From: Palsa-506 sp963707065
Lineage (GTDB): Bacteria; Actinomycetota; Actinomycetes; Streptosporangiales; Streptosporangiaceae
Direction: 5' to 3'
Assembly (NCBI GenBank): GCA_963707065.1
Contig: CAVPPJ010000034.1
Coordinates: forward strand, 81,499-145,498
DNA length: 64,000 bases
Shown here: in pieces, positions 26,948-35,718 of the stretch
Numbering within the stretch: the stretch's first letter is position 1
How the letters are laid out: each line of letters starts with the position of its first letter
Notes under the pieces: model-generated
The model's input: only the letters and a program-made list of their open reading frames with translations
What the model was told of the DNA's origin: nothing
Databases searched by the model: none
Made by a program: the position numbers and the translations under genes

Positions 26948-26999
26948 ATCAGCGGTTGGCTTTTGTCCGGCTGGAACCGGCAAAAGGCTAACCGCTGAT
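26948..26999. repeat. Long imperfect palindrome (copy 1 of a 46-bp palindromic element)
   Basis: Arms 26948-26965 and 26981-26999 pair with one bulged base, and the inner CCGG/CCGG also pairs. The 46-base core 26951-26996 has the same length and skeleton (AGCGGTT, GCTTT, CCGG, CCGG, AACCGCT at the same spacing) as 56171-56216. It is not at the end of a gene and has no U-tract. Confidence 0.7.
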
Positions 27000-27051
27000 C
27001 TGAGTTCGATACTGGTGTGACTACTGATGCGCAGGATGCAGCGCCTGAGCA

Positions 27052-27182
27052 ATCAGCCGGTCCGGCAGTGCGAGCGATCAGGCCGGTCCGGCTACGCCTC
27101 AGCGATCAGGCCGGTCGGGCAGTGCGAGCGATCAGCCGGTCCGGCTACGCCTGAGCCATCAGGCCGGTCGGGCTACCCGTCA
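27052..27182. repeat. Intergenic tandem repeat, five units of 25-28 bp
   Basis: Units begin at 27052, 27077, 27105, 27131 and 27158 with ATCAG(G)CCGGTC(C/G)GGC and alternate between two endings, giving a higher-order period of about 53 bases. The rest of the 26877-27253 gap holds the palindrome above and no gene. Confidence 0.8.
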
Positions 27183-27253
27183 CACCAAGGCGCATTCGCA
27201 GCCGGCGTGTACCGCGGCAGCCGGCTTCCACTGCAGGCGGCGTACCGGGGCAG

Positions 27254-27691
27254 TCAGCCGGCGCTAACTGCGGCCGGCACGACCATGACGGGGCATGGCG
27301 CCTTGCGTAGTACATACTGGCTGACCGTTCCGAGCAGCAGGGACATGCTGCCGCGGGTCGCCAGGACGATGAGCTGCGCGCGGGCCTCCCTGGCGGCTTC
27401 CACGATCTGCCGTCCCGCGATCCCGGCCACTACCCGCAGCTCGACGTGATCGGCCTGCGAGCCCAGCGCGTCGGCGAGGAGATCACGCAGGCTCGCCTCG
27501 GCCGCGCTGCGCTGGTCCAGGCCGGTGCTCAGAGTGGCGACTGGCTGGCCCGCCGGAGCTCCGAGCGTGCGCTCGCTGCTGTAAGCCATCACGGCGATCA
27601 GCAGCGCCTGCCGGTAGCGCGCCTCCTGCGCGGCTATCCGGATCGCCGCCCGGGAAGCTGCCGTGCCGTCGACGCCTACTACCACGCTCAT
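27254..27691 (-). CDS. Universal stress protein (UspA family)
   Basis: A 145-residue single-domain Usp. It starts at MSVVVGVDGTAASRAAIRIA (27691) behind AGGAGGAACC; the frame upstream runs only through a tandem repeat. The ATP-binding pattern is present: VGVDG near the N-terminus, LIVLATRGS, then LLLGTVSQYVLRKAPCPVMV. Usp proteins of this class bind ATP and act in dormancy and energy stress. It is followed by a palindromic/tandem-repeat gap, so it is probably monocistronic. Confidence 0.9.
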   Translation of the reverse strand: MSVVVGVDGTAASRAAIRIAAQEARYRQALLIAVMAYSSERTLGAPAGQPVATLSTGLDQRSAAEASLRDLLADALGSQADHVELRVVAGIAGRQIVEAAREARAQLIVLATRGSMSLLLGTVSQYVLRKAPCPVMVVPAAVSAG

Positions 27692-27713
27692 CACCAGGTT
27701 CCTCCTCGCTAGC

Positions 27714-27905
27714 GTCGTGTCCCGCTGCCCGCGGTCCTGTGCCGCTGCTCGCGGTCCTGTGTTGCCACTCGCAGCTCTGTGTTGCCACTCGCAGTCCTTG
27801 GCCACTGATCGCGCTCCCGCCACTCGCAGCAGCCCTTGTCCCACTACTCGCTCCCGCCACTCGTAGTCCTGTCCGCTGCTCGCGACCCTGTCCGCTGCCC
27901 GCGGG
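27714..27905. repeat. Degenerate short tandem repeat between Usp and MFS genes
   Basis: About nine degenerate units of roughly 18-22 bases containing GCCACTCGCAGTCCT or GCTGCTCGCGGTCCT variants fill nearly the whole gap between the Usp start and the MFS stop. The region therefore also holds the Usp promoter, unless that is within the repeat. Confidence 0.7.
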
Positions 27906-27925
27906 TCAGATGCGGCAGATCGCGC

Positions 27926-29413
27926 TCACGCCCGCTGAAGCTCCCCCCGCTCGTCCCCGCGGCCGTCGGCTTCGGCGTCCTCGGCGGTCAGCGGCTGCGC
28001 GATGGATTCGAGGCTCTGCCGCTCGGCCTTGACCCCCAGGAAGAGCTCGGCTACCCCGCCCAGGATCATCAGGATGGCGCCGATCGAGAACGCGATGACG
28101 GTGTCCGATACCTTCCCCGTGGCCACCAGGGTGGAGAAGATCAGCGGGCCGCTGATGCCGCCGGCCGCGGTGCCGATCGCGTAGAAGAACGCGATGGCCA
28201 GGGCCCTCGTCTCCAGCGGGAAGACCTCGCTGACGGTGAGGTACGCCGAACTGGCGCCAGCTGACGCGAAGAAGAGGACGATGCACCAGCACAGCGTCAT
28301 CGTGGTCGCGTCGAGCGCCCCCTGATCGAACAGGTAAGCGGTGCCAAGCAGCAGCAGACCGGACAGGATGTAGGTGCCCGCGATCATCGGCTTGCGGCCG
28401 ATCGAGTCGAAGAACCGGGAGAGTATCAGCGGCCCGAAGAGGTTCCCGACCGCGATCACCGCGAAGTAGTAGCCGGGATTGGTCTTGACGTGAAAGAACT
28501 CCGCCAGGATCTGCGCGTACCCGAAGGTGATCGCGTTATAGAGGAACGCCTGCCCGATAAACAGTGAGAGGCCGAGGCCGGTGCGCCGGGGGTACAGCTT
28601 GATCATGGTCCGGGCGATGGTCAGGAAGCCGATGGTCTTGCGCTGCCTGATCGTTATCGACTCGCGGGGCTCGGCCAGCTCCTCCCCGGTGTCCTTCTCG
28701 ACCTGTTCCTCGATGCCGGCCACCAGCACTTCGGCCGGGTCGGCGTGGCCGTGGATGAACATCCATCGCGGGCTTTCCGGGACGTTCCGCCGGACCAGCA
28801 GGATCACCAGCCCCAGTACGACGCCGACGCCGAAGCACACCCGCCATCCCACGTTGACCGGCAGGAGGTTGGTCGCTGGCACCGTCAGCAGCGCGCCGGC
28901 CGCTGCGCCAGCCCAGTACGTGCCGTTGATGACGATGTCGATCATGCCCCGGTGGCGGCTCGGGATCAGCTCGTCGATAGCGGAGTTGATCGCGGCGTAC
29001 TCCCCGCCGATGCCGAATCCGGTCAGGAAGCGGAACAGGAAGAACCACCACGGTGCGAAGGACAGCGCGGTCATGGCGGTGGACGCGAGGTATACCCCCA
29101 GGGTGATCATGAATAGTTTCTTCCGGCCGAACCGGTCGGTGAGCCACCCGAAGAACAGGGCGCCGATGCACGCGCCGGCCACGTAGGTCGCGGCGCCGAA
29201 TCCCGTTATCTGGCTCTGCGTTATGTTGATGCCGCTACCCGGCATGCTCATCTGACCGGAGATATTTCCGACGATCGTGACTTCGAGACCGTCCAGGATC
29301 CAGACCGTGCCGAGCCCGATCACGATCATCCAATGCCATCGTGACCAGGGCAAACGATCTAGCCGCGCCGGAACCTTCGTGGTGATCGTTCCCGTCACTT
29401 CCGTGGTGCTCAC
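27926..29413 (-). CDS. MFS metabolite/sugar transporter
   Basis: A 495-residue major facilitator protein with 12 predicted helices. MFS motif A is seen as GWLTDRFGRKKLF between helices 2 and 3, and as SRFFDSIGRKPMI in the second half. FRFLTGFGIGGEYAAINSAI follows helix 4, and VPESPRW precedes the central loop, typical of the sugar porter / metabolite:H+ symporter branches. Substrate is not deducible. Both termini are cytosolic and the C-terminus is acidic. It starts at GTG 29413. Confidence 0.88.
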   Translation of the reverse strand: MSTTEVTGTITTKVPARLDRLPWSRWHWMIVIGLGTVWILDGLEVTIVGNISGQMSMPGSGINITQSQITGFGAATYVAGACIGALFFGWLTDRFGRKKLFMITLGVYLASTAMTALSFAPWWFFLFRFLTGFGIGGEYAAINSAIDELIPSRHRGMIDIVINGTYWAGAAAGALLTVPATNLLPVNVGWRVCFGVGVVLGLVILLVRRNVPESPRWMFIHGHADPAEVLVAGIEEQVEKDTGEELAEPRESITIRQRKTIGFLTIARTMIKLYPRRTGLGLSLFIGQAFLYNAITFGYAQILAEFFHVKTNPGYYFAVIAVGNLFGPLILSRFFDSIGRKPMIAGTYILSGLLLLGTAYLFDQGALDATTMTLCWCIVLFFASAGASSAYLTVSEVFPLETRALAIAFFYAIGTAAGGISGPLIFSTLVATGKVSDTVIAFSIGAILMILGGVAELFLGVKAERQSLESIAQPLTAEDAEADGRGDERGELQRA

Positions 29414-29681
29414 CGGCCACTCCTCAGCTCAGCGGCAGGCCCCTCCGGCTCCCGATCGCTGCCAGCTGCCAGCTGGCTCCGTGGCACAGGAGTGGCTGCC
29501 TCGCCTGTTGTCCGGATCGGCCAGCTACCCGAACGCGCGCACTTCATCCGGAATTCGCGGCAAATTCATGCCCGGATACCAAGATCGGGAGGTGTAAAGG
29601 CACCACGTCCGGGCAGTTTGCAGTTCCCGGGGCAGACCCGCCCGCCGGTAGACGCCGCAGCACACCAGAGGCCGACCATGC

Positions 29682-30158
29682 ATGAGCCAGCGTTCACCAC
29701 GACATATCAGCCCGGCACGAAGGCCTGCCCGGCATGACCCGGCACGAAGGCCTGCCTGGCGTGACCAGGCCAAGCCTGGCGTGACCGCCGAGGCCGACTG
29801 GCGCGAGCTGAGCGCCTGCCGGCAAGAGGATCCCGATTTGTTCTTCCCACTGGTCCCGACCGGACCCGGGCTGGTGCAAATCGAGCGGGCGAAGGCGGTC
29901 TGCGCCCGCTGCCAGGTCCGCGCCGAATGTCTCCGGTTCGCGATGGAGACCGTGCAGGACCACGGCGTGTGGGGCGGCACAAGCGAAGAGGAGCGCCGGG
30001 CGCTGCGCCGGGCCCGGAATCGCCGGCCCGCTGTGCGCAGGGCCGGCCGGAGCGACTGGGAGAGCGACCGGGACTGGGAGAGCGACCGGATAGCCCCGGT
30101 CCGCGCAGGCGCCCGGCAGCGCGGCCGCCCGGCAGCGCTAGCTTCCCGGCAGCGCTAG
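29682..30158 (+). CDS. WhiB-family iron-sulfur regulator
   Basis: A WhiB-like protein of up to 158 residues with the four cluster-binding cysteines Cys46, Cys74, Cys77 and Cys83 (ACRQEDPDLFFP and CARCQVRAEC), followed by the turn GVWGG and a basic RRALRRARNRR tail. The N-terminal 33 residues come from a 25-bp direct repeat, and GTG 29781 (VTAEADW) is an equally plausible start giving a normal-sized protein. WhiB proteins bind a 4Fe-4S cluster and act with the primary sigma factor. The C-terminus runs into the 17-bp repeat. Target genes unknown. Confidence 0.9.
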   Translation: MSQRSPRHISPARRPARHDPARRPAWRDQAKPGVTAEADWRELSACRQEDPDLFFPLVPTGPGLVQIERAKAVCARCQVRAECLRFAMETVQDHGVWGGTSEEERRALRRARNRRPAVRRAGRSDWESDRDWESDRIAPVRAGARQRGRPAALASRQR

Positions 30159-30196
30159 CTTCCCGGCAGCGCTAGCTTCCCGGCAGCGCTAGGGGC
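30129..30196. repeat. Four tandem copies of a 17-bp repeat
   Basis: Four copies (starts 30129, 30146, 30163, 30180) of CCCGGCAGCGCTAGCTT, the last diverging at its end. The whiB stop codon lies in the second copy. The period is not a multiple of three, so expansion would change the WhiB tail. Confidence 0.9.
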
Positions 30197-30238
30197 CGGC
30201 CTCCCCGCAGGGACCCAGCCACCGGCGGAGCTAGGGAC

Positions 30239-31390
30239 CTAGCCGCCGGGCAGGTGCCGTGCCCTGATCAGCCCGGCGACCTTGTCCCTGGGCAGTGCCG
30301 GGCTGCGGTGGCCGTCCTTGCCGGTCATGTCCTCGTTGGCGGTCAGCGCGTTGGCGACGGCTTCCTCGGTCGCCTGCACGACGGCGGTGTAGAAGGGATC
30401 AAGGAATCCCCAGGGGATAAAACGCAGCTCGCCAAGGCCAGTCCCGCCGCTGGACCGCAGCGCTTCGCCGCTGGTCGGGAACGCGCCCGGATTGCCGGTG
30501 GAGAACGCCAGGAACAGGTCACCGGAGAAATGCGAGCCGGCCGTGCCGGTGCGGGCCAGGCCGAGCGTCACCCGGCGGGCGAGTGCCTTGCACTGGCCGG
30601 GCAGCATCGGCGCGTCGGTGGCGACGACCGCGATGACCGAACCCGCGCCCGGCGGCGCGGAGAAGTACTCGGCCATCGGGTTGTCGTCGGCCAGCAGCTC
30701 GCCGAGCGGCAGGCCGGCCAGCATCAGCTCGTGCCGGGAGCCGAAATTGGCCTGCACGAAGACGCCGACCGTGAACGCGTGGCCGGCGTACCCGACGCGC
30801 CGGGACGCGGTACCCGAGCCGCCCTTGAACCCGTAGCAGTTCATCCCGGTGCCGCCGCCGACGGAACCCTCCTCGACCGGCCCGGACGCGCTGGCCTCCA
30901 GCGCCGCGGTCGCGGCCTGCTGGGTGACATGCGGGGAGTTGATGTCGTTCAGGTAGCCGTCCCAGGTCTCCGCCACCACTGGCAGCAGCCAGGTCTCCGC
31001 GGCTTTCGGATGGTTCGCCACGGACCACCCGATGACCGCCGCGTGCACGATCCCGACGGCGTGCGTGTTGGTGATGGCGACGGGCCCGCCGAGCGTGCCG
31101 GACTCCTCGATCCAGGACACTCCCGTCATCTCGCCGTTGCCGTTCAGCGAGAAGAACCCGGCCGCCACCGGATCGTCCGCGCCGGCCGGGCCGCGCGGAT
31201 GGATGGCCGTCACCCCGGTCCGGACGGACTCGCCCTGGATCAGCGTGGCGTAGCCGACCTCGACGCCGGGCACGTCGGTGATCGCGTTCCACCGGCCCGG
31301 CTGCCCGCCGAAGGGGATGCCGATTGCCCTGGCCCGCGGCTTGCCTGCTGGCGTGGCGGCATGCGGATCGATGTGCGTCGCCGGATTCAC
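30239..31390 (-). CDS. P1-family N-terminal-nucleophile aminopeptidase (DmpA-like)
   Basis: A 383-residue DmpA/BapA-type peptidase. These enzymes self-cleave before a serine; here the site is Ser218 in QANFGSRHELMLAG, matching the family position. Other family blocks are GRWNAITDVPGVEVGYATL, GFFSLNGNGEMTG and VGGGTGMNCYGFKGG. It releases N-terminal D- or L-amino acids or beta-peptides from small peptides. It starts at GTG 31390, with an AT-rich promoter zone upstream and no operon partner. Confidence 0.9.
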   Translation of the reverse strand: MNPATHIDPHAATPAGKPRARAIGIPFGGQPGRWNAITDVPGVEVGYATLIQGESVRTGVTAIHPRGPAGADDPVAAGFFSLNGNGEMTGVSWIEESGTLGGPVAITNTHAVGIVHAAVIGWSVANHPKAAETWLLPVVAETWDGYLNDINSPHVTQQAATAALEASASGPVEEGSVGGGTGMNCYGFKGGSGTASRRVGYAGHAFTVGVFVQANFGSRHELMLAGLPLGELLADDNPMAEYFSAPPGAGSVIAVVATDAPMLPGQCKALARRVTLGLARTGTAGSHFSGDLFLAFSTGNPGAFPTSGEALRSSGGTGLGELRFIPWGFLDPFYTAVVQATEEAVANALTANEDMTGKDGHRSPALPRDKVAGLIRARHLPGG

Positions 31391-31759
31391 GGTTCCCGGA
31401 CCTCCTTCGGTAGCTACTGAGAGTTATTTCTGCAGCTCATCCAGCGATCTAGTGACATCTATCACTATTACTGAAAAGTAACTTTCATGGCTGTAACTTC
31501 GCAGATGGCAGGCAGGATTTCCGGAAAGTTAGCTAGCAAACCCCCTTGATTAGTGTGATATAGCTCATAGGGTCATTCTCCCGACTTTGGGTAATAAAGG
31601 TCGCCGCCGTAGGCCATCTTGGGGACTTACAGCACCCAGCGTGCGCGATGCTCACCACAAGTGACACGTCGCCCTGACCCGCGTCACGTCCGCACGCCGC
31701 TGCCGTTGCCCCCTCGCTGGCAAGGCATCCGTCCTGGGTGAAAGCCGAGCACGCTCCGC
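31391..31759. other. Divergent intergenic region, AT-rich then GC-rich leader
   Basis: No gene is seen in these 369 bases. Bases 31420-31600 are unusually AT-rich and probably hold the promoters of the P1 peptidase and the lytic transglycosylase. The last 150 bases would be a long leader. At its end a GCACG/CGTGC hairpin (31749-31763) contains the GTG start codon of the next gene. Confidence 0.45.
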
Positions 31760-32350
31760 GTGCCCGACCGAAGGCACATCTTGGCCCCCAACAGGACCAT
31801 CAACCGAATCTCGTCCAGACTCACCTTTGCCGTAGCGGGAGCAGCCATCGCCGTGGTGGCCACCGCATCCGGCGCGGCCGCATCCCCGGCCGGTGCCACG
31901 GCCCGGCCAGCCGGCCCAGCCGGTGCCGCCCCGGCGGCCACGTCCGCGGCAGTAGCCGGGACCGGTTTCAGCCAGTCAGCCGCCCGCCAGTCCGGCGCAT
32001 CCCTGGACGGCTCCGCCCGCCCCTTCCTGCAGTCGTCCTCGCGCCACCGCACGCCACGCCAGAAGGCCTGGCGGATACTCCGCAGGAAGGGCTGGTCGCC
32101 GGACTACCAGTTCCCGTACCTCGACAAGCTGTGGGAACGGGAAAGCGGCTGGAACGTGCACGCGGAGAACCCGTACTCCGGCGCCTACGGCATCCCGCAG
32201 GCTGTCCCCGGCTCCAAGATGGCCAGCGCCGGGCCGAACTGGCAGAACTGGGCGGGCACGCAGATCCGCTGGGGCCTGGGCTACATCAGGGACAGGTACA
32301 ACTCCCCGCGCCGTGCCTGGCGGCATGAGGAAGCGGACGGCTGGTACTAG
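31760..32350 (+). CDS. Secreted lytic transglycosylase-like protein
   Basis: A 196-residue exported protein. It has a signal peptide about residues 18-42 (LTFAVAGAAIAVVATASGAA), an Ala/Pro/Ser-rich spacer, then an SLT-type domain with the catalytic glutamate in KLWERESGWNVHAEN, followed by GAYGIPQAVPGSKMA and WGLGYIRDRY. This arrangement is common in small actinomycete peptidoglycan hydrolases. GTG 31760 is used; the TTG at 31784 is an alternative. A strong convergent terminator follows 53 bases after the stop. Confidence 0.85.
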   Translation: MPDRRHILAPNRTINRISSRLTFAVAGAAIAVVATASGAAASPAGATARPAGPAGAAPAATSAAVAGTGFSQSAARQSGASLDGSARPFLQSSSRHRTPRQKAWRILRRKGWSPDYQFPYLDKLWERESGWNVHAENPYSGAYGIPQAVPGSKMASAGPNWQNWAGTQIRWGLGYIRDRYNSPRRAWRHEEADGWY

Positions 32351-32403
32351 GCCACCCCCGGCGCCAGCGCGGCGGAACCCGTCGCGTCAGGCCGCGGTCA
32401 GCG

Positions 32404-32439
32404 GCGGTGACCCGGCCCGGACCAGGGCCGGGTCACCGC
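32404..32439. terminator. Bidirectional terminator
   Basis: A perfect 15-base stem (32404-32418 with 32425-32439) and six-base loop between two convergent genes. It overlaps the last codons of the GNAT gene. Confidence 0.85.
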
Positions 32440-33053
32440 GCCGTTCGCCACATCGTCGTGATAACCGCACCGCCTCGCAGCCGGATTTCCCCGGCGGGCT
32501 CGAAGCCCACGCCGGCATACCTGCGGTCGTTCGCCGGATTGGATGACTCCAGGTAGGCAGGCTGGTGCTCGGCGTCGATCAGGTCGAGGTTGTGCGCGAG
32601 CAGCCGCATCCCGAAGCCGTGGCCGCGCTGGCCGGGATCCGTGCCGAAGAGCGTCAGGAAGTAATGCGGTTCGGTGACCGGGTGCGCCGCGTGGAACTCC
32701 GCCAGCAGCTCAAGGTAGTCCCCGGCAGCCGGGCCGAGATGCTCCGCGGCGAGCCGGGAGACGCGCTCTTCCTGCTCGGGCGTCATCGACGTACCGCCCG
32801 GCGGGATCCAGATGGCGGCCGCCTCGCCGCCCGTTGTCAGCCACGTCGCCGGGTACCTCAGCGCGCCGTCCACGAACGGCCGCCACATCGCCGCGTGGTG
32901 AGACGTCCGGCCATCCGGCCGTGCCATCACCGGCCCCCACACCGGATCGGCCGCGAAGGCGAGCGCGATGATCGCCGCCATGCGGCCGGCGTCAGCCGCC
33001 GTCGCGCGGCGGGCGGAAATTCCGCTGTCCATGTCCGGCCGTCTCCCTGTCAT
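32433..33053 (-). CDS. GNAT-family N-acetyltransferase
   Basis: A 206-residue GNAT enzyme. The acetyl-CoA-binding motif A is seen as LFGTDPGQRGHGFGMRLL (Q/RxxGxG/A), followed by the beta-5 bulge and a C-terminal YAGVGFEPAGEIRL. The N-terminal part AAIIALAFAADPVWGPVM is like actinomycete acetyltransferases of unknown substrate. The start at 33053 or an internal ATG (MDSGISARRATAADA) is possible. It is the last gene before the FAD/GcvT oxidase on the same strand, 58 bases away. Confidence 0.85.
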   Translation of the reverse strand: MTGRRPDMDSGISARRATAADAGRMAAIIALAFAADPVWGPVMARPDGRTSHHAAMWRPFVDGALRYPATWLTTGGEAAAIWIPPGGTSMTPEQEERVSRLAAEHLGPAAGDYLELLAEFHAAHPVTEPHYFLTLFGTDPGQRGHGFGMRLLAHNLDLIDAEHQPAYLESSNPANDRRYAGVGFEPAGEIRLRGGAVITTMWRTAR

Positions 33054-33111
33054 CTCGCTACGTCAGCGCCGTCTGGCCGGCTCAGCGCCACCCGCCGGGG
33101 GCCGCGACCGG

Positions 33112-35586
33112 TCAGCCGCGGACCCTGGCGCCCGCCGGGTCGTACAGCGGCGCATCGTGCCGGGTAGCCGGGTAGCGTTCCCCGGCCACCTCGACCACGA
33201 AGTCAGTCTGGCCGGCCAGCGCGGCCGGCAGGTACGCGGAGAAGATGGTCCGGCCCACCGTGTACCCGTACCCGGCGCTGCGGACGCTGACGGCAAGCTC
33301 CCGGCCGGGATGCGCCAGCAGCTCGCCGCCGTGCATGACGACATCGGCACCCGTGCTGAACCAGCACAGCCGCTCAGCCGGCCCCGCATCGCGGATCTTC
33401 CGCAGCACGGGCCCGGCCAGCAGCCCGGGCTTGTCCGGCCGGACCGCGAAGCCGAGCCCGGCCGCATAGGGGTTGTCATCGGTCTTGACGTCGGCGGACC
33501 AGGCCAGGTACTGCTTCTCCAGCCGCAGCGAGTTGACCGCCCGGTAGCCGACATCCCGGATCCCGGCGCCGCCGCCCGCCGCCAGCAGCCGGTCGTAGAG
33601 GTCACGCAGGTACTCCGGCGGGACGTGGAACTCCCAGCCGAGCTCGCCGGTGTAGCTGGCGCGCAGGGCCAGCACCGGCGCATGGCCCAGGTCGATCCGC
33701 CGGGCGGTCATGTACGGAAAGGCCTCGTTGCCGATGTCGCTGCGAGTCAGCTGCCGCGCTATGTCGCGGGCCAGCGGGCCGCTGAGACTCAGCACGCCGT
33801 AGGCCGAGGTGACGTCACGGACGGCGACCGAGCCGTCGTCCGGCGCGTGCGCCGCGATAAAAGCCATGTCATGCCGGCCGAAGCCCGCGCCGGTAACGAG
33901 GTAGAACTCCTGCTCCGCCAGCCTGGTCACCGTGACGTCGGCCTCGATGCCGCCGCGCTCGTTCAGCAGCTGGGTATAGACGATCTTGCCGGGGCGGACA
34001 TCCAGGTCGCCGCCCGCCAGCTTCTGCAGCAGCGGCAGTGCACCGGGGCCAGTGATCTCATACTTCGAGAACGAGCACATGTCGATAATGCCCGCCCCCT
34101 CGCGGACTGCCCGGTGCTCCGCCTCGATATACGGCCAGGCGTTGCCGCGCCCGAACGTCAGCTCCTCTGCGGGCTCGGTGCTGGCCAGCCCGGGGCCAGC
34201 CTGCCCGGGGGCAGCTAGCCGGGCGCCAGCCAGTCCGGGGCCGGGCGGCGCGAACCAGTTGGCCCGCTCCCAGCCGAACTTCGTCCCGGCCACGGCGCCG
34301 CGGGCGCGCAGCACGTCCCACAGCGGGCTCCGCCGCTGGCCCCGCGGCGCTGACAGCTCCCGGTTCGGGTAGGCGACCTGGTAGTAGTGCGCGTAGGCCT
34401 CGATGCAGCGCCGCTCCAGGTACGCGGGGACGGCGTGCGGGCGGCCGAACCGCCGGACGTCGAACGGCCACAGGTCCATGCCGGGATCACCATCGATGAT
34501 CCAGGCGGCCATCGCGTGACCGGCGCCGCCCGCCGCGGCGATGCCAGCGGAGAACCCGCAGCAGTGGAACAGGTTGCCGGCGTCCTCGGTCACTCCCATC
34601 AGCGGCTCCGCGTCGGGGGAAAACGGGATAGGCCCGTTCACCCAGGTCCGGATGCCGGCCTCGCCGGTGACCGGGATCCGTTGCCCGGCGGCCTCGGCGA
34701 TCGGCGCGAACCGCTCATGGTCGGGCGGGAATAGCTCCGGCCCCAGGTCACGGGGGATGGCCTGCCAGGGGGCGCGGGTGCCGTCCTCCCAGCCGCCGAT
34801 GGCCAGGCCGCCGGTCTCCGGCTTGACGTAGAACCGGCCGTCGGGATCGCGGAAGGTGGGAAGGTCACCGGGCAGCCCGTGGATCTGGTCGGTGACGACA
34901 TACTGGTGCTCGACGGCGCTGACGGCAACGTCCGCGCCGGCCAGCCTGGCCGTCTCGGCCCCCCACATGCCGGTCGCGTTGACGACAACGTCGCACTCGA
35001 TCCGGCCAAGCTCTGTCACGACAGCTGCCACCCGGTGCTCGTTCTTCGCTAGGGCGGTTACCCGGCAGCCCTGGATTATCCGGACGCCTGCGGCGCGCGC
35101 GCCGGCCGCGAACGACTGGGTGAGCTGGCTCGGGTCGGCGTAGCCGTCCGAGGGCACCCAGGTCGCGCCGCGGATGCCGTCGGTGTTCAGCAGCGGGAAC
35201 TTCTCGCGCGCCTCGGCGGGCGAGATCAGGTGGACCTCGAAGCCGAAACTCCTGGCCGTCGTGACCAGCCGCTTGAGCTCCTCCCAGCGCGCGTCGCTGG
35301 CCGCGACCCGGATGCTGCCCGCCGGGCGCCAGCCGGTCGGGTAGCCGGTTTCGCGCTCCAGCGACTCGTAGGTCGCCGTGCTCCAGCGCATCAGCCGGGT
35401 GAGGTTGCTGGAGCTGCGCAGCTGGCCGACCAGCCCGGCCGCGTGCCAGGTGCTGCCCTCGGTCAGCCGCCTGCGCTCCAGCACGGTCACGTCGGCCTTG
35501 CCCCGCCGGGCGAGCTGGTAGGCGATGCTGCAGCCCACGACACCGCCGCCGATCACCACGATCTCGCTGCGCCCGGGCAGGTCCAC
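33112..35586 (-). CDS. FAD-dependent oxidase with GcvT domain (dimethylglycine/sarcosine dehydrogenase-like)
   Basis: An 824-residue two-part enzyme. GTG 35586 after CAGGAGGCAACCC is chosen because the FAD motif VVIGGGVVGCSIAYQLA begins 12 residues later. Residues about 8-400 form a DAO-type FAD domain with GSTWHAAGLVGQL and FYVKPETGGLAIGGWE. Residues about 480-824 form folate-binding GcvT and GcvT-C domains (IDMCSFSKYEITGPGA, then LGWEFHVPPEYL). Such enzymes oxidise N-methyl groups of dimethylglycine or sarcosine and pass the one-carbon unit to tetrahydrofolate. It is divergent from formate dehydrogenase (133-base gap), consistent with one-carbon oxidation. The exact substrate is inferred. 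Confidence 0.88.
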   Translation of the reverse strand: MDLPGRSEIVVIGGGVVGCSIAYQLARRGKADVTVLERRRLTEGSTWHAAGLVGQLRSSSNLTRLMRWSTATYESLERETGYPTGWRPAGSIRVAASDARWEELKRLVTTARSFGFEVHLISPAEAREKFPLLNTDGIRGATWVPSDGYADPSQLTQSFAAGARAAGVRIIQGCRVTALAKNEHRVAAVVTELGRIECDVVVNATGMWGAETARLAGADVAVSAVEHQYVVTDQIHGLPGDLPTFRDPDGRFYVKPETGGLAIGGWEDGTRAPWQAIPRDLGPELFPPDHERFAPIAEAAGQRIPVTGEAGIRTWVNGPIPFSPDAEPLMGVTEDAGNLFHCCGFSAGIAAAGGAGHAMAAWIIDGDPGMDLWPFDVRRFGRPHAVPAYLERRCIEAYAHYYQVAYPNRELSAPRGQRRSPLWDVLRARGAVAGTKFGWERANWFAPPGPGLAGARLAAPGQAGPGLASTEPAEELTFGRGNAWPYIEAEHRAVREGAGIIDMCSFSKYEITGPGALPLLQKLAGGDLDVRPGKIVYTQLLNERGGIEADVTVTRLAEQEFYLVTGAGFGRHDMAFIAAHAPDDGSVAVRDVTSAYGVLSLSGPLARDIARQLTRSDIGNEAFPYMTARRIDLGHAPVLALRASYTGELGWEFHVPPEYLRDLYDRLLAAGGGAGIRDVGYRAVNSLRLEKQYLAWSADVKTDDNPYAAGLGFAVRPDKPGLLAGPVLRKIRDAGPAERLCWFSTGADVVMHGGELLAHPGRELAVSVRSAGYGYTVGRTIFSAYLPAALAGQTDFVVEVAGERYPATRHDAPLYDPAGARVRG

Positions 35587-35718
35587 GGGTTGCCTCCTGT
35601 TGCCGTCGAGCCGTGCTGGCTGACATGCTTCCTGGTCGGCGGCGGCGCCGTAAAGCGGGCGCATTAATCGGCGAATGCCGGGTAGGGCACGCCCACGGCG
35701 AGGGATGGAAACCGAGGG

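Noticed and set aside
27692..27844. Extended N-terminus of the universal stress protein
   Set aside because: The extension is encoded wholly by a degenerate tandem repeat; the AGGAGG site fits the start at 27691.
31600..31765. Possible ydaO/c-di-AMP riboswitch before the transglycosylase gene
   Set aside because: The gene class often has one and GGGTGAA is present, but the core strings of the family (such as the GGGGGAACC and CAGCTAAC blocks) are absent.
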